From positions 1-5,001 of the forward strand of contig WJMB01000394.1 in NCBI GenBank assembly GCA_014728185.1: DNA of 5,001 bases, written 5' to 3'. Below, piece after piece: positions 1 to 4,508 of this stretch. The notes under the pieces were generated by a model. That model saw only the letters and a list, made by a program, of their open reading frames with translations. It was not told where the DNA came from and did not search any database. Position numbers and translations under genes: made by a program. Within the stretch, counting starts at the first letter, position 1; each line of letters starts with the position of its first letter. Origin of the DNA: Candidatus Coatesiibacteriota bacterium. GTDB lineage: Bacteria > RBG-13-66-14.

Positions 1-1
1 C

Positions 2-175
2 CCCGAGATCAGCCAGCAACTGGCCACCCTGGCCTCCAAACGGGTTTCCCAGAATATGAACCAGCTCTCCAAGTACCTCGATGAAGGCGAGCAGCAGGGC
101 CTGGACGATAAACAAAAGAACGCCCACGTACGCAAGGCGATCCTCTCGCAGATGCGGGACTTCTTCGGGCTTTAG
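2..175 (+). CDS. C-terminal fragment of an unrecognised helix-rich protein (5' end outside window)
   Basis: This frame is open from the left edge to a TAG at 173-175 and gives 57 residues, beginning PEISQQLATLASKRV and ending RKAILSQMRDFFGL. Coding is supported by composition: about 46 of 57 codons end in G or C, as expected for a GC-rich genome, and no other frame here has this bias. The fragment is rich in Q, K, D, E and L, has no glycine- or proline-rich breaks and reads as amphipathic alpha-helix, perhaps a helical bundle or coiled-coil end. No signal peptide, membrane segment or catalytic motif is visible. I do not recognise the family, and the N-terminal part that would identify it is missing. 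It is the only gene pointing rightward, so it is not in an operon with anything else seen here. No strong terminator follows, only weak hairpins. I am fairly sure it is coding and cannot state a function. Confidence 0.72.
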   Translation, partial: PEISQQLATLASKRVSQNMNQLSKYLDEGEQQGLDDKQKNAHVRKAILSQMRDFFGL

Positions 176-479
176 GGGCTCGACCGCCCTTGATCCCCGG
201 AGGGATGCTGCGATGCTTGGTGAACACCGCCCGAGGTGTAGGCACGTCATAATTCCAAACAGACGTGACAACCGCAAGTTTCACAAGCAGTCCCCGTACG
301 GCTGCTTGCCCATCTGACTGAGAGTCAGCGCCACAACACTAAACTGGTCAAGGCGGTTCAGAGACAAGTCAACAAGTCGGATTCAGTAAACGCCGCTGTA
401 CCCCCTGTGCTTTCAGCCGTCTTGCTCCAAACAGTTTTTTCGTGCAAGGGCCGCTTCTGGTAGTTGAACTCGACGAGAA
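176..479. other. Gene-free intergenic stretch between convergent genes
   Basis: About 300 bases separate the stop of the rightward partial gene from the terminator of the leftward secreted-protein gene. I see no frame with a ribosome binding site and coding-like codon use. It contains three small inverted repeats: ATCCC/GGGAT around a 4-base loop (193-206), AAGCAG/CTGCTT around an 11-base loop (285-307), and CTGACT/AGTCAG around a 3-base loop (314-328). None is followed by a T-run on the + strand, so none is a convincing intrinsic terminator. A run of six T at 435-440 is not preceded by a stable stem. It also holds one copy of the word GTGACAA (265-271) that recurs in the larger gene-free region. 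Confidence 0.6.
285..328. repeat. Two adjacent small hairpins downstream of the partial + gene
   Basis: Two inverted repeats lie back to back. AAGCAG (285-290) pairs with CTGCTT (302-307) around a loop that itself contains the palindrome CCGTACGG. CTGACT (314-319) pairs with AGTCAG (323-328) around a 3-base loop. They lie 110-153 bases past the stop of the upstream + strand gene. They could slow or process its transcript, but no U-tract follows, so I do not call them a terminator. Confidence 0.35.
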
Positions 480-503
480 AACGGGGACCTCTTGGTCCCC
501 GTT
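477..503 (-). terminator. Rho-independent terminator of the secreted DNRLRE gene
   Basis: AACGGGGACC (480-489) and GGTCCCCGTT (494-503) form a perfect 10-bp, GC-rich stem with a 4-base loop. Read on the - strand, the stem runs straight into TTTT and then CTCG, the short U-tract of an intrinsic terminator. It lies about 40 bases past the TAG of the - strand gene ending at 545, which fits its terminator. On the + strand no T-run follows, so it should act mainly on leftward transcripts. Confidence 0.85.
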
Positions 504-544
504 CAACTCATTGATCAACCGATCACGATCAACCGCGGCTGCGG

Positions 545-1204
545 CTAATCGATGGCCTTGATTTCGCCCCAACTGGACTCGACGATGGTGGCGGCGTCGT
601 AGTCGACGGTCAGTTTGGGCCGGTAGTCCGGATTGAAGACCTCTTCACTGGCGGCGATCTTCAGGCCGACCATATCACCGCTGCTGGGCGAGTCGATCTC
701 GAGCCAGATGTAGAAACCGTTGTTGGTTACACCACCATTTACCCAGCCGTTGACGATGTCGGTGACGTCGATATCGTCGAGATAGGCGCCGTCGGTGGGC
801 CAGGAACCGGTGTATTCGACCTTGGCGTCGTCATCGTAATAGCCGCCCATCCGGTCCCAGGTGGCGTTGGCTTCGGTCCAACTGCGTGTCGCCGGGGCGA
901 TGTAGCCATAATCCGGCGCGTCGGTGCTGGAGTCGAAGTTGTAAAGGGTCAGATAGGCGCTGTTGATCGTGGCGCCTTCCAGAACGGCCAGGTCGAAGTA
1001 GATCAGGCCTTGACGGTTTTCTGTCTCCGTTTCGTCGGCCTGATAGAAGCGGATACGCATGAAGTTGAGATTCGAAAAGATGTCCGCGGGGGCATCCTCG
1101 TAGATCGCGGCGTCCACGCCGGTGTCCGGACCAGGCTGGAACTCCATCTCGGCGGCGAAAACAGCGGCGGTCAAGACCAGGATAGCTATAAGCAGCTTCC
1201 TCAT
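545..1204 (-). CDS. Secreted DNRLRE (CBM96-like) domain protein, 219 aa
   Basis: Residues 1-17 are a classic signal peptide: MRKLL, then a hydrophobic stretch ending VFA, with likely cleavage before AEMEF, so the protein is exported. Residues about 22-203 match the DNRLRE/CBM96-like beta-sandwich family: GPDTGVDAAIYED near the start, then RIRFYQ, a GLIYFDLAVLEGATINSAYLTLY strand block, IAPATRSWTEANATW, DIDVTDIVNGWVNGG, and a final YRPKLTVDY strand. Family members are extracellular modules, in some cases carbohydrate-binding, so a binding or structural role on the surface is likely. No catalytic residues are recognised. A 16-residue tail ending SSWGEIKAID follows the domain and may be a sorting or docking tail. 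Three tandem ATGs lie at 1210-1202. I chose the third because GGGAGG at 1216-1211 is then 6 bases upstream, while it would abut the first. The gene stands alone with its own promoter and terminator. GC is about 58% in the part counted, lower than in the operon to the right. Confidence 0.85.
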   Translation of the reverse strand: MRKLLIAILVLTAAVFAAEMEFQPGPDTGVDAAIYEDAPADIFSNLNFMRIRFYQADETETENRQGLIYFDLAVLEGATINSAYLTLYNFDSSTDAPDYGYIAPATRSWTEANATWDRMGGYYDDDAKVEYTGSWPTDGAYLDDIDVTDIVNGWVNGGVTNNGFYIWLEIDSPSSGDMVGLKIAASEEVFNPDYRPKLTVDYDAATIVESSWGEIKAID

Positions 1205-1210
1205 CATCAT

Positions 1211-1216
1211 CCTCCC
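1211..1216 (-). promoter_or_regulatory. Shine-Dalgarno site that decides the start of the DNRLRE gene
   Basis: On the - strand GGGAGG is followed directly by ATGATGATG. Only the third ATG (1204-1202) has a normal 6-base spacing. The first would have zero spacing and the second three. The third start also gives a standard signal peptide, MRKLLIAILV. Confidence 0.8.
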
Positions 1217-1265
1217 GTTTAAGCGGTGGTTACTTGAGGCAGTGCAACAAAGATAACTTTAGCAC

Positions 1266-1297
1266 ATTTTAGACAAGAGAAAAAGGGGCTTTGTCAA
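1266..1297 (-). promoter_or_regulatory. Sigma-70-type promoter for the DNRLRE gene
   Basis: On the - strand a perfect -35 hexamer TTGACA occupies 1297-1292. Two overlapping -10 candidates follow: TCTAAA at 1273-1268 with an 18-base spacer, and TAAAAT at 1271-1266 with a 20-base spacer. The first has the better spacing. Transcription would start near 1261 and leave a leader of roughly 55-60 bases before the ATG at 1204. The leader holds the Shine-Dalgarno site, and I see no riboswitch-like structure in it. Confidence 0.6.
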
Positions 1298-1347
1298 TAA
1301 GCTCGCGGAGTTATCGGAAACAACCGAAGGCATCATGGAACGTGTCA

Positions 1348-1386
1348 GGACCGAACCAGGCTGGTTAAAAGCGGTTCGCTTGGTCC
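1348..1386. repeat. Interrupted 10-bp inverted repeat (hairpin)
   Basis: GGACC (1348-1352) and GAACC (1353-1357) pair with GGTTC (1373-1377) and GGTCC (1382-1386), with a 4-base bulge GCTT on the right arm. An alternative inner stem AACCA/TGGTT (1354-1366) competes with the outer one. No T-run follows on either strand, so it is not a terminator. Confidence 0.45.
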
Positions 1387-1814
1387 TCTCAACCTCCCGG
1401 AAATGCCCCATTGTTGATCAAGCACTCATTTTGAACACCTTTTACTGCCTGTTATTTCTACACTTATGCCAAGATTGCACGCTGCGCACCGGATAAATAC
1501 AAGTGTACTGGGGATTATCACAAGAAACTGGACCCACATTTGCAAAAAGCAGACCTGCGTCGTGGAGGGGGCCTTGATCAATGCTGGGCATCGTAAACCC
1601 TGACCGGAACTGATTGTGAATGAATACTGATAATAAGCGTGATTAGTATCGGATACGTGTCACAAGACGGGCAGTCAAAAAAGTGGCGGCAAAGAAGAGT
1701 GTCATCCTTAGCAAGCCTAGATATTCGCACACCTGTCCATGCCCTGACAGCAGATTGTCACTGACTCCTGAGTGTCGTAACGACGAGTAACAAGAGTATG
1801 CTAATTTAACACTT

Positions 1815-1845
1815 GATTAAAAGGTTCATTTCAAGGAAGTGAACC
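1815..1845 (-). terminator. Possible orphan terminator or RNA hairpin in the gene-free region
   Basis: GGTTCATTTC (1823-1832) and GAAGTGAACC (1836-1845) form a 10-bp stem around the 3-base loop AAG. In a + strand RNA it pairs fully with one G-U wobble. In a - strand RNA the same position is an A-C mismatch, but the stem is then followed by TTTTAATC, which resembles an intrinsic terminator. No gene ends nearby on the - strand: nadE stops about 540 bases upstream. It could end a long nadE 3' UTR, end a noncoding transcript, or be a structural hairpin with no role in termination. Confidence 0.35.
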
Positions 1846-2250
1846 ACAGCCCAGCAAGCCGCTCCCAATCAGCCTGATTTGGTCCGAGCACTTTCCATGA
1901 TGCCTAATGCTATAAGTCTGAACCCGAATATTGAAGGCGGGTAGCTTACACAAGAGCAAAAGCAAGCAACAGAATGCCGCAGGCAGATCATTCACTCACA
2001 TCTTCCACGAGCTTGAGCGGGACCAAAACCCTCCGACTTCCAGCCGCATCAACTGCTAGTCGCATAGTTATTGTCACAAATCGACACCACGATAAAGTAG
2101 CTATTTTAGCCATGACGCATAGAATGACAATCTATTAGCGAGAAGTGACGGTCCATAAACGTGTGATAATCCCGTCTGCTGTTATCTAGTATCGCCTGAG
2201 ATCACGTCTTTGTTAGCCGCCATTTTTTTCCAGCCCTTCGTGACAAGTAA

Positions 2251-2277
2251 TGCTGATCATCACGTGTATCATCAGCA
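2251..2277. repeat. Inverted repeat TGCTGAT/ATCAGCA around CACGTG
   Basis: TGCTGAT (2251-2257) and ATCAGCA (2271-2277) are perfect inverse complements. The space between them includes the palindrome CACGTG. Copies of GTGACAA flank the element at 2240-2246 and 2279-2285, both in the same orientation. It could be an operator-like protein-binding site or a hairpin. It has no U-tract. Confidence 0.4.
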
Positions 2278-2347
2278 GGTGACAATCACGATCCGCTCCG
2301 GACAGGGTATCCGATCCCCTCCTTTGTTGTGGGTGAAGTGTAAAGCA

Positions 2348-2363
2348 GACGGTTTACGCCGTC
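2348..2363 (-). terminator. Weak candidate terminator of the nadE operon
   Basis: GACGG (2348-2352) and CCGTC (2359-2363) form a 5-bp GC-rich stem with a 6-base loop, just past the nadE stop. On the - strand the stem is followed by TGCTTTACACTT, a poor U-tract. It is the best-placed hairpin for ending the operon but weak by itself. Confidence 0.3.
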
Positions 2364-2385
2364 CCCCGTCGTATCCGGAGGGTGC

Positions 2386-3171
2386 TCAGCGGTAACTCGG
2401 CGGCGCGGCGGGTCCGCGGCGCTTGAAGGCGCTGCGCCGCACGATGTCCAGCAGGTGGTCGACCACTCCGGACGGGTGGCCCGAGGCGATCAGGGCCGCA
2501 CGGTCCAGGTCGCCCTCGACGTGGTCGTAAAGCACCCGGTCGGCCCGGCGGTAGCTGATGCCCAGCTCGCCCTCGTCGGTCTGCCCGGCCCAGAGGTCGG
2601 CGGAGGGGGCCTTCTCGATGACAGCTTTGGGCAGGTCCAGCGCCCGGGCCGCTTCCCAGACCTCGGTCTTGTAGAGCTCGGCCAGGGGGTCCAGACCGCA
2701 GGCGTCGTCGCCGTGGAGGGTGGCGTAGCCCAGCAGGATCTCGGTCTTGTTCCCCGTGCCCAGCACCAGGGCGGGCAGGGCCGCCGAGCGGTCGAAGAGC
2801 AGGATCATCCGCACCCGGGCCTTGACGTTGCCCCGGCGCAGGCGCTCCCCGGCGGGGATTCCGGCCAGCAGGGGGGCGCAGTAGTCGGTGATCTCGACGA
2901 GCTCCCGGGGCAGCCCCAGATGCTCGCAGACCAGGCGCCCGTCGCGCTCCGAGGTCGGGTCGCTCTCGGCGTGGGGCAGCAACAGGCCGTGGACGTTCTC
3001 CGGCCCCAGGACCCGCGCGGCCAGGGCGGCGCTGACGGCGGAGTCCACCCCGCCGGAGACGCCGACGACCACTTTCCTGTAACCGGCGCCGCGAACGTAG
3101 CCGCGCAGCCAAGCGCACAGGCGCTCGATCAGCGCCGGATAGTCGCGGTCGAAACGGGGATCAGGCTTCAT
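2386..3171 (-). CDS. nadE: Ammonia-dependent NAD+ synthetase
   Basis: NadE makes NAD+ from nicotinic acid adenine dinucleotide, ATP and ammonia in the cytoplasm, the last step of NAD synthesis. The 261-residue product has the ATP-pyrophosphatase P-loop SGGVDSA (residues 39-45), RGNVKARVRM (113-122), the GTGNKTEILLGY block (138-149), LYKTEVW (166-172), APSADLWAGQTDEGELG (188-204) and a basic C-terminal FKRRGPAAPP. All fit this family in that order. Length matches the ammonia-dependent form, and no glutaminase domain is present, so ammonia must come free or from another protein. The stretch GDDACGLDP stands where many homologues have a GDGG-type loop, so the variant is worth noting. I chose the ATG at 3171, which overlaps the end of rsmA by 11 bases. 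An in-frame TTG at 3180 would add three residues. Neither has a clear Shine-Dalgarno site, which suggests translation coupled to rsmA. It is the last gene of the operon. Confidence 0.93.
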   Translation of the reverse strand: MKPDPRFDRDYPALIERLCAWLRGYVRGAGYRKVVVGVSGGVDSAVSAALAARVLGPENVHGLLLPHAESDPTSERDGRLVCEHLGLPRELVEITDYCAPLLAGIPAGERLRRGNVKARVRMILLFDRSAALPALVLGTGNKTEILLGYATLHGDDACGLDPLAELYKTEVWEAARALDLPKAVIEKAPSADLWAGQTDEGELGISYRRADRVLYDHVEGDLDRAALIASGHPSGVVDHLLDIVRRSAFKRRGPAAPPSYR

Positions 3172-3961
3172 GGTTGTCAACGGTGGGTTGCTTGAGGATG
3201 GACAGCAGGCGGGCGAAGTCGGCCAGGGCCAGCTCCTGGGCCCGGGCGTTGCGCGGGATGTCGGCGGCCTCGAGGGCCGTTAGCCAGGTCTCCCGATCGA
3301 CGCCCAGGCCGCGGCGGTCGGCGTTGGCCAACTGCTTGCGCCGCCGGGCGAAGCAGGCCCGCACCAGGGTGAACAGGGCCTCGGGATCGTCGACCTCAAT
3401 GGGTGGAACCTCCCGGCGCTCGGCGACTATCACCGCCGAGTCCACCCGGGGCGGCGGCCGGAAGCGCCCGGCCGGTACGTGGAGGGCGATCCGGGTACGC
3501 CAGTGGTAATCCACGTAGACCGACAGCGAGCCGTAGTCGCTCTCCCCGGCCCCGGCGGTCAGCCGCCGGGCGAACTCGCGCTGGAACATCAGCACGGCCC
3601 GTCGGTAGCGCGGCTCCGCCACGGCCCGCTGGACGATCCGCGCCGAGACCGCGTAGGGCACGTTGCCCACCAGGGTCAGCTCCTCGCCCAGCTCCGCCGG
3701 CGGTGTGAAGGCCAGGAAATCGCCCTTGACCAGCCTGAAACCATCGCGCTCACCAAGGCGCTCAGCAAGGCGATCGGCAAGCTGGTCGTCGAGCTCGACG
3801 CCCAGATAGCTCCCGGCGCGCTCAACCAGGCCCGTCGTCAGCGCGCCGCGCCCCGGGCCGATCTCGACCACCGCCGCCCCGGGGGGCACCAGCTCGACGA
3901 TGCGCCGCGCCACACCCTCGCTCGCCAGGAAGTGCTGGCCCAGCTTGGGGCGTCGGGGCAT
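3161..3961 (-). CDS. rsmA: 16S rRNA (adenine1518-N6/adenine1519-N6)-dimethyltransferase
   Basis: RsmA (KsgA) uses S-adenosylmethionine to dimethylate two adjacent adenines in the 3'-terminal hairpin of 16S rRNA, a late step in small-subunit maturation. The 266-residue product is normal in length and has the family signatures: KLGQHFL (residues 6-12), the SAM-binding VVEIGPGRGALT (31-42), the acidic VELDDQ (55-60), KGDFL (79-83), the catalytic-site NVPY (100-103, usually NLPY), MFQREFARRL (125-134), FRPPPRVDSAV (167-177) and the C-terminal CFARRRKQLAN (203-213). The frame stays open far upstream, but homology begins at MPRRPKLGQHFL, so I chose the ATG at 3961. That ATG shares one base with the stop of the upstream membrane-protein gene (TGATG), and no Shine-Dalgarno site is apparent, so re-initiation after the upstream stop is likely. 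The 3' end overlaps nadE. All key motifs are intact. Confidence 0.95.
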   Translation of the reverse strand: MPRRPKLGQHFLASEGVARRIVELVPPGAAVVEIGPGRGALTTGLVERAGSYLGVELDDQLADRLAERLGERDGFRLVKGDFLAFTPPAELGEELTLVGNVPYAVSARIVQRAVAEPRYRRAVLMFQREFARRLTAGAGESDYGSLSVYVDYHWRTRIALHVPAGRFRPPPRVDSAVIVAERREVPPIEVDDPEALFTLVRACFARRRKQLANADRRGLGVDRETWLTALEAADIPRNARAQELALADFARLLSILKQPTVDNHEA

Positions 3962-4443
3962 CAGGCGGCCCGGCAGACGCGGGCCGCGTAGCGCTCCAGC
4001 AGCAGCAGATTGACCAGCACCGTCAGCACGACGACGATCAGGGCGATCAGCAGCCGCAGCGAGAAGCCGCCGGCCAGGGCCAGGCCCATCCCCACCGCGG
4101 GGTAGAGCACCAGACCGGCCAGGGTCAGCCAGAGCAGCCAGCGCTTGAGACCGGCCCAGGGCCGGGGGTCGCGGAAGAGCCAGCCGGCCGGCGGACCGAA
4201 GGCGCGGTACACGCCGTCGCAGTAGCCCACCAGCACCCAGCGCAGCCACCAGGGCAGTGTCAGCACGGCCCAGGCCGCGTAGGCCCAGGCGTGGACGGGC
4301 ATCGCCATCCGGTCGGCCCGCAGGAACATCAGCCCGTAGTACCCGGCGAAGAGCAGCGCCAGCAGGGTCAGGCCCCGCCAGAGCGCCGGGCCGAAAGGCC
4401 CCTCGGGCACGTTGACCGTCTCGCGCACCTTCTTGTCTTTCAC
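3961..4443 (-). CDS. Small four-helix membrane protein of unknown function, first gene of the rsmA-nadE operon
   Basis: The 160-residue product has a short charged N-terminus (VKDKKVRETV, with V read as fMet) and four hydrophobic segments at about residues 21-41, 49-73, 102-126 and 129-149, so it is an inner-membrane protein. The loop between segments 2 and 3 is rich in aromatic residues, glycine and proline, with a YCDGVYRAFGPPAGWLF stretch. There is no signal peptide cleavage site and no catalytic motif I recognise, and I cannot name the family. I chose the GTG at 4443 because AGAGG at 4453-4449 lies 5 bases upstream. The in-frame ATG at 4476 overlaps the TATAAT promoter box, so transcripts from that promoter would not contain it. 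The stop overlaps the rsmA start by one base, so it is the operon's first gene. Its position suggests co-expression with rsmA and nadE, not a shared biochemical task. Confidence 0.75.
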   Translation of the reverse strand: MKDKKVRETVNVPEGPFGPALWRGLTLLALLFAGYYGLMFLRADRMAMPVHAWAYAAWAVLTLPWWLRWVLVGYCDGVYRAFGPPAGWLFRDPRPWAGLKRWLLWLTLAGLVLYPAVGMGLALAGGFSLRLLIALIVVVLTVLVNLLLLERYAARVCRAA

Positions 4444-4448
4444 CGTTT

Positions 4449-4453
4449 CCTCT
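4449..4453 (-). promoter_or_regulatory. Shine-Dalgarno site selecting the GTG start at 4443
   Basis: AGAGG lies in the purine-rich run AGAAGAGAGGAA on the - strand, 5 bases before GTG. No comparable site precedes the ATG at 4476. This supports the shorter protein with a GTG start. Confidence 0.7.
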
Positions 4454-4474
4454 CTTCTGCAAGGCTCACCGCTC

Positions 4475-4483
4475 ATTATACCA
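4475..4483 (-). promoter_or_regulatory. Extended -10 promoter of the membrane protein-rsmA-nadE operon
   Basis: On the - strand TGGTATAAT is a perfect extended -10 element (TGn followed by TATAAT). It sits in the 32-base gap between the operon's GTG-adjacent leader and the stop of the gene to the right. No good -35 hexamer lies 16-18 bases upstream (best candidate TTCGCC), which is common for extended -10 promoters. Transcription would start near 4468 and leave a leader of about 25 bases. Confidence 0.75.
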
Positions 4484-4508
4484 CCCGCGGCGCGGAGGCG
4501 AAACCGCC

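Larger units (their letters stand above)
1298..2385. other. AT-richer gene-free region of about 1.1 kb
   Basis: Between the promoter of the leftward DNRLRE gene and the stop of nadE I find no credible gene on either strand. Stops are frequent in all frames, and the few open stretches of about 60 codons lack ribosome binding sites and coding-like codon use. Lines I counted range from about 40 to 55% GC, far below the neighbouring operon. I see no tRNA, rRNA, transposase remnant, CRISPR array or obvious riboswitch. It does contain hairpins (1348-1386, 1823-1845, 1865-1882, 2251-2277), short perfect palindromes (GTATC-G-GATAC at 1646-1656, GTCGT-A-ACGAC at 1774-1784), two TTGATCAA words and four GTGACAA/TTGTCAC words. 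It could be a long intergenic spacer, a decayed insertion or the site of a noncoding RNA. The sequence alone does not decide. Confidence 0.6.

Noticed and set aside
9..317. Open frames on both strands overlapping the partial + strand gene
   Set aside because: Frame 2 has the third-position GC bias and ends in a sensible helix-rich sequence. The others lack both.
1418..1602. Open + strand stretch of about 60 codons in the gene-free region
   Set aside because: There is no ribosome binding site and the composition is not coding-like. A stop-free stretch of this size can occur by chance.
1771..1795. Resemblance of GTCGTAACGACGAGTAACAAG to the 3' end of 16S rRNA
   Set aside because: Only a few short words match, the flanks do not, and GTCGTAACGAC is better described as a small palindrome.
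1902..1935. tRNA-like T-loop word GGGTTCAGAC on the - strand
   Set aside because: No acceptor stem, D-arm or anticodon arm can be assembled around it.
1298..2385. CRISPR array or transposon ends
   Set aside because: Repeated words are only 7-8 bases with irregular spacing. No direct repeats of CRISPR length, terminal inverted repeats or transposase remnant were seen.
2210..2395. Open + strand frame of 61 codons starting at a TTG in the gene-free tract
   Set aside because: It has no ribosome binding site, uses a TTG start, runs into the 3' end of nadE on the other strand and shows no family resemblance.
2354..3195. Long open frames overlapping nadE on both strands
   Set aside because: They are GC-rich shadows: arginine/proline/glycine- or glycine/valine-rich, low-complexity translations in other frames of a gene with clear NadE motifs.
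3174..3991. Several + strand open frames opposite rsmA
   Set aside because: They are antisense shadows in a GC-rich gene with intact methyltransferase motifs.
3962..4462. In-frame upstream extension of rsmA to a 433-residue protein
   Set aside because: The extra part is an arginine/alanine/proline-rich translation of the membrane protein gene in another frame. Homology to RsmA starts at MPRRPKLGQHFL.
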